Notes under the pieces: generated by a model
What the model saw: the letters and a program-made list of their open reading frames with translations, nothing else
Told to the model about the DNA's origin: nothing
Database searches by the model: none
Shown: positions 8,082-16,252 of the stretch, one piece after another
How positions within the stretch are numbered: position 1 is the first letter of the stretch
How the letters are laid out: every line of letters starts with the position of its first letter
Made by a program: the position numbers and the translations under genes
Assembly (NCBI GenBank): GCA_018401495.1
Contig: JAGYJX010000005.1
Span: 496,001-560,000 of the forward strand
Direction of reading: 5' to 3'
From: Rhodospirillaceae bacterium
GTDB taxonomy: Bacteria > Pseudomonadota > Alphaproteobacteria > Thalassobaculales > Thalassobaculaceae
Length of the DNA: 64,000 bases

Positions 8082-8879
8082 TCAGCGCCCCTTGTAGACC
8101 GGCTTGCGCTTCTCGTTGAAGGCGCGGATGCCCTCGATCCGGTCCTCGGTGCCGACCGTGCGGTTGTAGGCCTCGATCTCGAAGTCGTAGCCGTTCTTGA
8201 GGTCCATCTGGACCGAGGCGTTCATCGACTTCTTGGCCTGGCGCACCGAGATCGGCGCGTTGCCGGCGATCGCGCGGGCGGTCTCCAGCGCCTCGTCCAT
8301 CAGTTTGCCGTCGGCGCACACCCGGTTGACCACCCCCCAGGCCAGCGCGTCCTCGGCGCTGAACGGCCGTCCGGTCAGCACCACCTCCTTGGCGCGGCGC
8401 AGGCCGATGGCGCGCGGCAGGGTCTGGGTGCCCGCCGCCCCCGGGATGATGCCGAGCGTCACCTCGGTGAGCGCGAAGCGGGCGTGCGGGGCGGCGTAGG
8501 CGAAATCGCAGCCCAGCAGGATCTCCAGCCCGCCGGCGAAGGCGGCACCGTTGACCGCCGCCAGGATCGGCACCGGGCAGTCCATCTGGGCGCGCACCAT
8601 CTGCTCGAACAACGCGTGCTGGCGGCGCCAGTCGTCGTCGCTCATGCCGTTGCGCTCCTTGAGGTCGCCGCCGGCGCAGAACGCCTTGTCGCCGCGCCCG
8701 GTCAGGATCACGCAGCGCGCCCCGCCGGCATCCCGGTACAGCTCGGTCCACAGATCGCGCAGGTCGAAGCCCATCTGGGTGTTCAGGGCGTTGCGGACGT
8801 CCGGCCGGTCCAGGGTCACCACCAGGACGTGCTCGTCCACGGTCTCCAGGGTCAGGGTCTCGTAATCACGGGTCTGCAC
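8082..8879 (-). CDS. Enoyl-CoA hydratase family protein
   Basis: A 265-residue crotonase-fold enzyme. The start is the GTG at 8879 with a GAGAGGAG ribosome site; the frame is open further upstream but that part has no similarity to the family. CoA-binding and oxyanion-hole segments are present (KAFCAGGDLKE, NGAAFAGGLE), and both catalytic glutamates of hydratases are in place (E119 in AGGLE and E139 in LTEVTLGIIPG). It probably hydrates a 2-enoyl-CoA in fatty or other organic acid breakdown. The physiological substrate cannot be told from sequence. It converges on the MFS gene with 1 bp between them. Confidence 0.88.
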   Translation of the reverse strand: MQTRDYETLTLETVDEHVLVVTLDRPDVRNALNTQMGFDLRDLWTELYRDAGGARCVILTGRGDKAFCAGGDLKERNGMSDDDWRRQHALFEQMVRAQMDCPVPILAAVNGAAFAGGLEILLGCDFAYAAPHARFALTEVTLGIIPGAAGTQTLPRAIGLRRAKEVVLTGRPFSAEDALAWGVVNRVCADGKLMDEALETARAIAGNAPISVRQAKKSMNASVQMDLKNGYDFEIEAYNRTVGTEDRIEGIRAFNEKRKPVYKGR

Positions 8880-9004
8880 GTCGGTCTCCTCTCGGAAGCG
8901 GTGGTGTGTCCTTGGCGGCTCGGCGCGGCGCCCGGGGCCGTCCGGGTGACAGAGTAGCGACAGCGCGCGCCGCCGTCCCCGGCGCTCGAGCATCTTTCCC
9001 GGCC

Positions 9005-9332
9005 GGCCCTTCGTGCCGCCGCTGCGCGGCGCGCTCCTCAGGGCGACAGAGTAACCAACCGGAAGCGCTCTACCTCGATTCCATCGTCCTGAGGTGCCGG
9101 CCGCGCAGCGGCCAACTCATTCTATCGTCCTGAGGTGCCGGTCGCGCAGCGGCCAACTCATTCCATCGTCCTGAGGCCGAGCATGCGCAGCGGCCAACTC
9201 ATTCCATCGTCCTGAGGTGCCGGTCGCGCAGCGGCCAACTCAATCTATCGTCCTGAGGTGCCGATCGCGCAGCGGCCAACTCATTCTATCGTCCTGAGGT
9301 GCCGGTCGCGCAGCGGCCGGCCACGAAGGACC
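9005..9332. repeat. Palindromic intergenic element with an expanded right arm
   Basis: The left arm (9005-9051, GGCCCTTCGTGCC to CTCAGGGCGACAGAG) and right end (about 9288-9332, TATCGTCCTGAGG to CCACGAAGGACC) are inverted copies of the element also found five times at 11112-12099 and once at 36910-37021. Here the right arm has been multiplied into six 41-bp tandem units, so the hairpin is asymmetric. It fills the gap upstream of the hydratase and truncates the XRE gene remnant on its right. Confidence 0.8.
9083..9318. repeat. 41-bp tandem repeat, six units
   Basis: Units begin at 9083, 9124, 9165, 9206, 9247 and 9288, with an exact 41-base period. The unit runs ATCGTCCTGAGGTGCCGGTC, then GCGCAGCGGCCAACTCATTCT. 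Unit 3 has a variant core; the last is cut after the GCGCAGCGGCC. There are no unique spacers, so this is not a CRISPR array. Confidence 0.9.
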
Positions 9333-9450
9333 GGGGTGCGTCGGGCTCGGGGACGCGGGGCTCATGGGTGACGGCGCCCTGGCGCCGAGCCTCGGCATAG
9401 GCCAGCGCCTCTTCGAGCCCGCGCCGGACGCTCTGGTACGCCTCGCTCAT
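9286..9450 (-). pseudogene. 5' remnant of an XRE/HigA-type antitoxin gene
   Basis: From the ATG at 9450 (with an upstream AGGCGG) the frame reads MSEAYQSVRRGLEEALAYAE and on to VPEPD, about 37 residues. This is the characteristic start of a helix-turn-helix antitoxin that accompanies RelE/HigB-type toxins. The frame then runs into the palindromic repeat and stops at 9286, so the DNA-binding domain is missing. It looks like a gene truncated by the repeat element. Confidence 0.6.
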
Positions 9451-9475
9451 GTCCGCCTCCCATGGGTCGCGGCGA

Positions 9476-9691
9476 TCAGGTCGCCGATCGCCGCAGAAAC
9501 GCCGGCGTCTCGCCGAAGGCGGGGTCGCGTTCCATCGGCACGCCCAGATACGGGCTTTCCTGAAGCATCTGGACGCCCTCATCGAGGGCCAGCATGGCCT
9601 TCTGCGCCGCCAGAGGGTTTCCGGCGTCTATCAGGAAACTGTAGAGCCGCTCGATGTCATCCAGAGCTTCCGGCAGGAAGACCAGCTTCAC
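9476..9691 (-). CDS. RelE/ParE family toxin, C-terminally truncated
   Basis: A 71-residue protein starting at GTG overlapping the antitoxin stop (GTGA). The N-terminal part (LVFLPEALDDIERLYSFLID and ALDEGVQMLQESPYLGVPM) is a good ParE fold start. Family members run to about 95 residues and end with a strand rich in Tyr/Arg; here that region is absent and the last 15 residues (GETPAFLRRSAT) are unrelated. Together with the XRE remnant just downstream this suggests a deletion that joined two toxin-antitoxin loci. The toxin is probably inactive. Confidence 0.7.
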   Translation of the reverse strand: MKLVFLPEALDDIERLYSFLIDAGNPLAAQKAMLALDEGVQMLQESPYLGVPMERDPAFGETPAFLRRSAT

Positions 9692-9966
9692 GCGCCGCCC
9701 TGCCTACGCGCCGCTTCTCCGGCCAGCTTCTGGAGCCGGGAGCGCACTGCCTCAAACGGCATGCTCTGCCCGTATTGAAGGTAGCGCTGCCAGCGCTGCT
9801 CATCCTCCGCACGTTCCGCCGCGCCGCGTTCCTGCTCGTCGGCATGGTTGCGCAGCACGGATTGCGCCAGCTCGTCGAGCGTCCGCCCGGAGCGTGACGC
9901 GAGCGCAACCAGTCTGGCTTTCAGGGCCGGGTCGATATGGACGGTGCTGTTATCAGAATCGCTCAT
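9688..9966 (-). CDS. ParD-type ribbon-helix-helix antitoxin
   Basis: A 92-residue protein. Residues 7-40 (STVHIDPALKARLVALASRSG) match the ribbon-helix-helix DNA-binding fold, and the C-terminal half (EDEQRWQRYLQYGQSMPFEAV) is the toxin-binding extension typical of antitoxins paired with ParE. It lies directly upstream of, and overlaps, the truncated parE-like gene, and would autorepress the operon. It appears complete although its toxin is not. Confidence 0.78.
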   Translation of the reverse strand: MSDSDNSTVHIDPALKARLVALASRSGRTLDELAQSVLRNHADEQERGAAERAEDEQRWQRYLQYGQSMPFEAVRSRLQKLAGEAARRQGGA

Positions 9967-10064
9967 AACTCATTATACCGCAGCATTTTTCAGCATTCAA
10001 ACCGGCCCTGTGCCGCCGAACGTCAAGGCGGTGCAACCGCCGACAACGGACTGCCGAAAAAGGA

Positions 10065-11027
10065 TCACGCGATGCAGCCGCTGCCGGCCCGCAGGGCGGT
10101 CTCCGCCTCGTCGACCATCCGCCGGACCAGCTCGCCGGCCGGCGCCACGTCGCGGATCAGGTCGGCGGCCTCGCCGATCACCACCGCCGCCTCCTCGGTG
10201 TCGCCCGCCGCGACCGCCCGGGCGTAGTCGGCCCTGACCGCCTCGATGGCGTCGTCCAGGGCGGCCTCGCTGCCGTGCCAGCGCTCGGTGAAGCGGTTGC
10301 GCAGGGTGCGGAGCCGGAACGGCGCCGGCCACGCGAAGCCGCGCACCCGGTCGTAGACGCTCGACTGGATGGTGTGGTCGCCGGACGCCGCCGCCGCCCT
10401 GTCCTTGGCCTGCGGCGAGGCCTGGGCCTCGCGCGAGGCGTAGAAGCGCGAGCCGACCAGCACGCCGGCCGCCCCCATCGCCAGCGCCGCCGCCAGGCCG
10501 CGGCCGTCGCCGACGCCGCCGGCCGCCACCACCGGCAGCGGGCCGACCGCGTCGACCACCGCCGGCACCAGCGCGAAGGTGCCGCGCCCGGCGCCGTGGC
10601 CGCCGGCGTCGGCGCCCTGGGCGACGATCACCCCGGCGCCGGCCTCGGCCGCCCGGCGGGCGTCGGCGACGCTCTGCACCTGGCAGATCGCCACCGCACC
10701 GGCGGCGCGGATCCGCTCGAGGTAGGGGGCCGGGTCGCCGAACGACAGCATCACCGCCGCCGGGCGGTGCGCCAGCGCCGCGTCGAGGGCGGCCGGGGCC
10801 GCCTCCAGCCGCCAGGTGATGAAGCCGATGCCGACCCGGGCGTTGCCGGCCGCCGCCCACTCGCGCTCGATCCAGTCCGGGTCGATGTAGCCGCCGCCGA
10901 TCAGCCCGAGCCCGCCGGCCTGCGACACCGCGCCCGCCAGCGCGCCGCCGGCGACCCCGGCCATCGGCGCGCTCAGGATCGGGTGCTCGATGCCGAGCAG
11001 CGTGGTCAGGGGGGTGCGCAGCGCCAT
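10065..11027 (-). CDS. Nitronate monooxygenase / NAD(P)H-dependent flavin oxidoreductase
   Basis: A 320-residue TIM-barrel flavoprotein of the 2-nitropropane dioxygenase family. It shows the N-terminal LGIEHPILSAPMAGVAGG, the FMN-binding VVAAGGVGDGRGLAAALAMG, and AQGADAGGHG with the conserved histidine (H144). It would use FMN to oxidise alkyl nitronates or act as a related flavin reductase; substrates in this family are often unknown. It is a single gene between the ParDE remnant and the 216-bp repeat array. The frame is unbroken. Confidence 0.88.
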   Translation of the reverse strand: MALRTPLTTLLGIEHPILSAPMAGVAGGALAGAVSQAGGLGLIGGGYIDPDWIEREWAAAGNARVGIGFITWRLEAAPAALDAALAHRPAAVMLSFGDPAPYLERIRAAGAVAICQVQSVADARRAAEAGAGVIVAQGADAGGHGAGRGTFALVPAVVDAVGPLPVVAAGGVGDGRGLAAALAMGAAGVLVGSRFYASREAQASPQAKDRAAAASGDHTIQSSVYDRVRGFAWPAPFRLRTLRNRFTERWHGSEAALDDAIEAVRADYARAVAAGDTEEAAVVIGEAADLIRDVAPAGELVRRMVDEAETALRAGSGCIA

Positions 11028-11078
11028 GGCGGGTCCCTTCGGTCGATCCGGGGCGACCTTAGCATGGCGGCCGGGCGG

Positions 11079-12116
11079 GCCAAGGTCGGGGCCGGCTCGG
11101 CGTCTCCAACAGGCCCTTCGTGGCCCGCCGCTGCGCGGCGTTCACCTCAGGGCGACAGAGATAAGCAGGGGCCGCTTACGACAACTCACACTCTATCGCC
11201 CTGAGGCGCCCCCGCGCAGCGGGGGCCGCGAAGGGCCGGCCGGGGCACACGCGCTCAGCCCGACGCCTCGGGCAACAGCCCAGTGAACAAATCGGCCAAG
11301 GTTGGAGCCGGCTCGGCGTCTTCAACAGGCCCTTCGTGGCCCGCCGCTGCGCGGCGGGCACCTCAGGGCGACAGAGAAAAACAGGGGCCGCTTACAACAC
11401 CTCACACTCTATCGCCCTGAGGCGCCGCCGCGCAGCGGGGGCCACGAAGGGCCGGCCGGGGCACACGCGCTCAGCCCGACGCCTCGGGCAACAGCCCGGT
11501 GAACAAATCGGCCAAGGTCGCGGCCGGCTCGGCGTCTTCAACAGGCCCTTCGTGGCCCGTCGCTGCGCGGCGGGCACCTCAGGGCGACAGAGATAAGCAG
11601 GGGCCGCTTACAACAACCCAAATTCTATCGCCCTGAGGCGCTCCCGCGCAGCGGGGGCCACGAAGGGCCGGCCGGGGGACACGCGCTCAGCCCGACGCCT
11701 CGGGCAACAGCCCGGTGAACAAATCGGCCAAGGTCGGGGCCGGCTCGGCGTCTTCAACAGGCCCTTCGTGGCTCGCCGCTGCGCGGCGGTCACCTCAGGG
11801 CGACAGAGATAAACAGGGGCCGCTTACAACACCTCACACTCTATCGCCCTGAGGCGCTCCCGCGCAGCGGGGGCCACGAAGGGCCGGCCGGCGGACACGC
11901 GCTCAGCACGGCGCCTCGGGCAACAGCCCGGTGAACAAATCGGCCAAGGTCGGGGCCGGCTCGGCGTCTTCAACAGGCCTTCGTGGTCGTCGCTGCGCGG
12001 CGGGCACCTCAGGGCGACAGAGATAAGCAGGGGCCGCTTACAACACCTCACACTCTATCGCCCTGAGGCGCCCCCGCGCAGCGGGGGCCACGAAGGGCCG
12101 GCCGGGGGACACGCGC
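11079..12116. repeat. 216-bp tandem array: palindromic element plus copies of a TetR gene 3' end
   Basis: Five copies of a long palindromic element lie at 11112-11237, 11328-11453, 11544-11669, 11760-11885 and 11976-12099, with a constant 216-base step. Arms are GGCCCTTCGTGG...CTCAGGGCGACAGAG and its inverse, around about 35 bases. Between elements each unit carries, on the minus strand, an open frame ending TLADLFTGLLPEASG-stop, with stops at 11255, 11471, 11687 and 11903. This matches the end of the adjacent TetR protein (TLADLFARLFPEAPG, stop at 12117) and lies in phase with it. The array is a 216-bp segment, TetR tail plus palindrome, duplicated in tandem. No independent genes are seen in it. 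Confidence 0.85.
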
Positions 12117-12735
12117 TCAGCCAGGCGCTTCCGGAAACAGCCGGGCGAACAGGTCGGCCAGGGTGGCGTCGAGGGCCGCCCGGCGCCTCCCGTCGCCTGG
12201 TGCGTCGTCCGGCGCGTCGGCCAGCCACAGGGCCGCCTCGTTGAGGGCGCCGGACAGCAGCGTGGTCAGCGCCGCCGGGTCGCGGTCGCCGCCGGCGGAG
12301 CCCGCGAGGGCCGCCTCCACCCCTCGCGCAGCAGCCGGGCGCTGTGGGCGCCGTCGATCTCGCGCCAGCGCCGCCAGCCCAGCACCGCCGGCCCGTCGAC
12401 CAGGTAGATCGAGCGCGCCTCGGCGCCGCAAGCAGGCGTCGAGATAGGCGCGCGCGCCGTCGACCAGCGCGTCGCGCGCCGACCCTGAGCCGACCGTCGC
12501 CGCCAGCACCGCGTCGCGGATTTCGGCGGCGACCGCCTCGACCACCGCCTCCAGCAACGCCGCCTTGTCGGGGAAGTGGTGGTACAGCGCGCCGCGGGTC
12601 ACCCCGGCGCGGCGCACCACCTGCTCGGTCGGCCGCCGCCGCGTAGCCGCGCTCGACGAACTCGGCCCGCGCCGCCGCCAGCAGCGCCGCGCGGGTCGCC
12701 GCCCGCCGGTCGGCCTGGGACCGCCTCTCTTGCAT
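12117..12735 (-). CDS. TetR/AcrR family transcriptional regulator, frameshifted
   Basis: The N-terminus (MQERRSQADRRAATRAALLA) and helix-turn-helix (TEQVVRRAGVTRGALYHHFPDK) are clear, but they lie in different frames (switch at about 12640). Two more switches occur at about 12429 and 12318; between them a third frame encodes the conserved IYLVDGPAVLGWRRWREIDGA. The whole span is about 206 codons plus one base, normal for the family. Either the gene has decayed or three indels are sequence errors. It is divergent from a VOC-family gene with two operator-like palindromes between them, so it probably represses both. Its 3' end was the source, or a relative of the source, of the tandem array downstream. 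Confidence 0.72.
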
Positions 12736-12752
12736 ACATACCGCCTGTATGT
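12736..12752. promoter_or_regulatory. TetR-type operator palindrome, site 1
   Basis: ACATAC-CGCCT-GTATGT is a perfect 6+6 bp inverted repeat with a 5-bp centre, ending at the base next to the tetR ATG. The half-site ACATAC resembles those of AcrR-type regulators. It lies in the divergent tetR/VOC intergenic region. Confidence 0.6.
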
Positions 12753-12759
12753 TTTAGAT

Positions 12760-12776
12760 ACCGACAGCCTGTTTGT
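12760..12776. promoter_or_regulatory. TetR-type operator, degenerate site 2
   Basis: ACCGACAGCCTGTTTGT matches the reverse complement of site 1 at 13 of 17 positions, with a start-to-start distance of 24 bp. Two TetR dimers bound about two helical turns apart would fit. It is weaker evidence than site 1 because its own symmetry is poor. Confidence 0.35.
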
Positions 12777-12808
12777 AACATCGACGGCCCCAACGGAGGA
12801 GCCCCGCC

Positions 12809-13223
12809 ATGCGCCTTGAGCGACATGTACCCGATCGTGATGACCGACCGCCTCGCCGAGTGCCGGGGCTTCTGGGTCGACCGGCTGGGATTCGCGGTGG
12901 TGTTCGAGGCGAACTGGATCCTGGTGCTGGCGTCGGCCGGCGAGCGGCGCATGCTGGCGTTCATGTCCACCGACCACCCCTCGACCCCGCCGGCCCGCGA
13001 GAGCTTCGGCGCCAGCGGCCTGCTGCTGACCCTGGAGGTCGACGACGTCGACGCCGAGCACGCCCGGCTCGCGGCCGACGGGGTCGAGATCCTGCACGGG
13101 CCGGTCGACGAGGCCTGGGGCCAGCGCCGGTTCCTGGTGCGCGACCCGGCCGGGGTGTGGGTCGACGTGGTCGCGCAGATCGCCCCGGCCGAGGGGTTCT
13201 GGGAGCGCTACGCCGTCGCGTAG
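12809..13223 (+). CDS. VOC (glyoxalase/bleomycin resistance) family protein
   Basis: About 137 residues of a single vicinal-oxygen-chelate domain: MYPIVMTDRLAECRGFWVDR at the start, a central LLLTLEVDDVDAEHARLAADG, and a C-terminal FLVRDPAGVWVDVVAQ. The ribosome site GGAGG (12795-12799) points to the ATG at 12809, which reads MRL and then goes out of frame. Removing one base near 12816 gives MRLSDMYPIVMTD, the usual family start. The alternative is the in-frame ATG at 12825. Function is unknown (lyase, dioxygenase or binding protein); divergent control with the TetR gene suggests response to a small molecule. Confidence 0.78.
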
Positions 13224-13284
13224 GCCGCGCTCACGGGACCGGGCCGGGAGATCGTCCCGGAAACGAGCGAGGTCCGGGGCCCCG

Positions 13285-13827
13285 TCACAGCTCGGCGCAG
13301 GGTATCTGGACGGTCGTGCCCGGGACCAGGATGGTGCGGGTCAGGTTCGGCGACGACAGGGCGTAGAGGCTGAGCCCGAGCATGTGGGTGATCCCGCGGC
13401 CGGGCTCGGCGAGCGGCAGCACCAGCCGCTCCACCCGGCGCGGCGCGCTGCCGTCCTCCGGCTCCGAGGCCGCGCCGAACTGGATCAGCGGCCCGGCCAT
13501 GATCCGTTGCCAGCGCGCCATCACCACCGCGTGGTCGTGGTCGCCGATGATCTCGCGCAGGGTCCGCCCCCGGAGATCGCCGCGCCACGCCGCCTTCACC
13601 TGCTCGCCGGCGATCCGGCAGACGAAATCGCCGAGCTCCGGCTCGTAGCGGTACAGCCAGGCCGAGCCGAGCAGCGACGGGACGCGCATCGGATCGAAAT
13701 CGTCGCGGTACGGCACCAGCTTGCCGTGGCGGGCCGCCATCCAGCCTTCGATGAACGCGAACACCCGCGGGTCGGCCGACCCCAGCCGCGCCCTGATCTC
13801 CGGGCGCAGCGACGCCGCCCCGGTCAT
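13285..13827 (-). CDS. PAS_5-type PAS domain protein
   Basis: A 180-residue protein starting at the ATG at 13827. The pattern W(x)ARHGKLVPYRDDFDP, then LYRYEPELGDFVCRIAGE, then LRGRTLREIIGDHD, followed by strands ending in a GITHMLGLS segment, matches the PAS_5 family abundant in Rhodospirillales. It has no output domain, signal peptide or membrane segment. The ligand is unknown. It is one of three such proteins in the window, the others at 16253-16888 and 24666-25151. It lies 121 bp downstream of the CoA-transferase gene on the same strand. Confidence 0.7.
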   Translation of the reverse strand: MTGAASLRPEIRARLGSADPRVFAFIEGWMAARHGKLVPYRDDFDPMRVPSLLGSAWLYRYEPELGDFVCRIAGEQVKAAWRGDLRGRTLREIIGDHDHAVVMARWQRIMAGPLIQFGAASEPEDGSAPRRVERLVLPLAEPGRGITHMLGLSLYALSSPNLTRTILVPGTTVQIPCAEL

Positions 13828-13948
13828 TCCGCCCGTCCCATCGCCCCAGCCCCCATGACCGCCACCGTCTCCAGTCCCCCGACACGGCGCGGCGCGATCG
13901 GCAGAGTACGCCCGCCAGCGCGCGCGGCAAGCGGCGAGCCGGTGCGAC

Positions 13949-15116
13949 CTAGAGCGGCGTTCGGGGGCCGGCTCGCCCGCCCTCCCCCTCGAACACCGCC
14001 TCGGTGTCGGCGCCGAGCGCCGGCGGGCCGGAGCGCTGCGCCGGGCGGACGCCGTCGAAGGCGAGCGGCAGGCCGACCAGTTCCCAGCCGTCCGGCGTGG
14101 TCTCGACGATGCCGAGCGCCTGGGTCTGCGGGTGCGCCACCACCTCGCTGACGCTCTGCAGCGGCGCCGAGGGCACGCCGGCGGCATCCAGGCCGGACTG
14201 CCAGTGGGCGCGCGGCCGGGTGCCGGTCACCGCCTCGATCAGCGCCACCAGGGTCTCGAGGTTTTCCCAGCGCCGCTCGTTGCTGACGAACCGCGGGTCG
14301 GCGGCCCATTCCGGGTGGCCGAGCACGCCCGCCACCTTGGCGAACAGCCGGTCGCTGGGGGCGGCGATGATCAGGTGGCCGTCCTGGCAGGCGAAGGCCT
14401 GGTAGACCGACATGCCGGGCGAGCGGGTGCCCGGCCGGCGCGGGTCGCGCCCGGAGGCGAGGAAGCCCGAGACGTGGTAGGTCATCCACCCCAGCGCGGT
14501 CTCGTACAGCGACACGTCGATGCGGCCGCCCTGGCCGGTGGCGTCGCGCCGGCGCAGCGCCGCCAGCACGCCGATCACCGCCCACATGCCGGTGCCCATG
14601 TCGATCAGCGAGGTGCCGACCCTGACCGGATCCGCGCCCTCGTGGCCGGTCACGCTCATGATGCCGCCGAAGGCCTGCATCAGCGGGTCGTAGCCCGGCT
14701 TGTCGGCGAGCGGGCCCGTGGCGGCCGAACGCCCCGCTGTCGCAGTAGATCAGCCTGGGGTTGGCCGCCAGCATGGCCTCGGCGCCGATGCCGTAGCGGT
14801 CGGCGAGGCCGGGGCGCAGGTTCTGCACCACCACGTCGGAGCGCCCGATCAGGGTGGCCAGCCGGGCGCGCTGGCCCTCGTCCTTGTAGTCGACGGTGAC
14901 CGAGCGCTTGCCGGCGTTGAGGGCGGTGAAGATCGCCCCGAATCCCGGCCGGCGTTCCGGCGGGATCCAGGCGCGGGCGTCGTCGCCGCCGTCCGGCCGC
15001 TCGACCTTGACCACCTCGGCGCCGAGCGAGGCCAGCACCCAGCAGGCGTAGGGCACGGCGACGCTGCCGCCGAGCTCGACGACGCGAATTCCCTGGAGCG
15101 GGGGGGCCTCGGTCAT
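13949..15116 (-). CDS. CaiB/BaiF family (class III) CoA-transferase, one frameshift
   Basis: The N-terminal part ([47 protein letters not shown]) lies in one frame and the C-terminal part ([35 protein letters not shown] with the catalytic Asp) in another. The switch is at the CCC/GGG run at 14712-14717: removing one base restores [18 protein letters not shown]. The span is 389 codons plus one base, about family length. It would transfer CoA between acids. The ATG overlaps the stop of the upstream fumarylacetoacetase-family gene (ATGA), so the two work in one pathway, probably breakdown of an organic or aromatic acid. Confidence 0.82.
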
Positions 15117-15955
15117 TCGGCGACGACCTCGTTCACCAGGATGCCGACGCCGCCGATCTCGATCTCGATGACGTCGCCTGGCTTCATCCAGATTTGCGGG
15201 TCGCGGCGCGAGCCGACGCCGCCCGGCGTGCCGGTGGCGATCACGTCGCCCGGCACCAGCTCGGTGAAGGTCGAGGCGTAGGCGATCAGCGCCGGGATCG
15301 GGAACAGCATGTCGGCGACGGTGGCGTGCTGCATGACGTTGCCGTTCAGCCGGGCCTCGACCGTCACCGCGTCGAGGTCGGCGATCTCGTCGGGGGTCGC
15401 CATCCAGGGGCCGAAGCCGCCGGTGGCGACGAAGTTCTTGCCCGGCGTGAACTGGGTGGTGTGGCGCTGCCAGTCGCGCACGCTGCCGTCGTTGTAGGGC
15501 GCGTAGCCGGCGACGTGCTCCATGGCGCGCTCGGCCGGGATGTGGCGGCCGGCCTTGCCGATGACGATGGCGAGCTCGGCCTCGTAGTCGAGCTGGTCGG
15601 AGACCGACGGCCGGATCATCGGCCGGCGGTGGCCGATCTGGGAGTTCGCGAACCGGGTGAAGAAGGTCGGGTGGCCGCGCTCGGGGTGGCCGCCTTCCTT
15701 GCGGTGGTCGTCGTAGTTGAGGCCGACGCACAGGATCTTGTCGGGGTCGGGCAGCACCGGCAGCAGCTCGGTGGCGGCCACCGCCCGGTCGGCCGGCTTG
15801 CCGGCCAGCGACCGGGCGACCTCGACCAGGCCGTCGGCGGCCAGCGCCGCCTTCAGGCTCGGGAACACCCCGGTGGCGTCGATAAGGCCGGCGCCGTCGG
15901 CGGTGACCATTCCCCAGGCCGGGTTTCCGTCGACGAGATAGCTCGCGACCCGCAT
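15113..15955 (-). CDS. Fumarylacetoacetate hydrolase family protein
   Basis: A 280-residue protein starting at the ATG at 15955 with a strong GGAGGAAG site. The C-terminal catalytic domain has ILCVGLNYDDHRKE, the metal-binding DYEAELAIVIGKAGRHI, GYAPYNDGSVRDWQ and GDVIATGTPGGVG, typical of FAH-family hydratases, isomerases and hydrolases that act on 2-keto acids with Mg2+ or Ca2+. The N-terminal 70 residues are the usual lid domain. The exact substrate is unknown. It overlaps the CoA-transferase start by 4 bases. The reading frame is intact. Confidence 0.87.
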   Translation of the reverse strand: MRVASYLVDGNPAWGMVTADGAGLIDATGVFPSLKAALAADGLVEVARSLAGKPADRAVAATELLPVLPDPDKILCVGLNYDDHRKEGGHPERGHPTFFTRFANSQIGHRRPMIRPSVSDQLDYEAELAIVIGKAGRHIPAERAMEHVAGYAPYNDGSVRDWQRHTTQFTPGKNFVATGGFGPWMATPDEIADLDAVTVEARLNGNVMQHATVADMLFPIPALIAYASTFTELVPGDVIATGTPGGVGSRRDPQIWMKPGDVIEIEIGGVGILVNEVVAE

Positions 15956-16252
15956 CACGCTTCCTCCAGATCTGACTGTCGGCCGGAGACCCCGGCGGCG
16001 GCGACAGACCTCGCGCCGGCCGCCCGGCGCGTCAACCGGCGCAACGCCGCGCCGAGCGCCGGGCCGAACGCCGGGCCGAACGCCGCCGGACGCGGCGGTT
16101 GCGGTCGCCGGTCCCGGAAGCTGCGGCCGCCGGCCAGGACCGGCCAGGAAAGGTGCGACAGAACACCATTCCAGGTGGAACGACCGGCGCGACCTGCAGT
16201 AGGGTGCCTGCGGGGACGGGGGCCGATGCGAGCGACGGCCTGCGAGGCGTGA

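Noticed and set aside
9083..9318. CRISPR array
   Set aside because: The 41-bp units are directly adjacent with no unique spacers and there are no cas genes.
11302..12051. Short proteins of 60-86 residues in the 216-bp array
   Set aside because: All are translations of the palindromic repeat in several frames; the only meaningful coding trace is the duplicated TetR tail.
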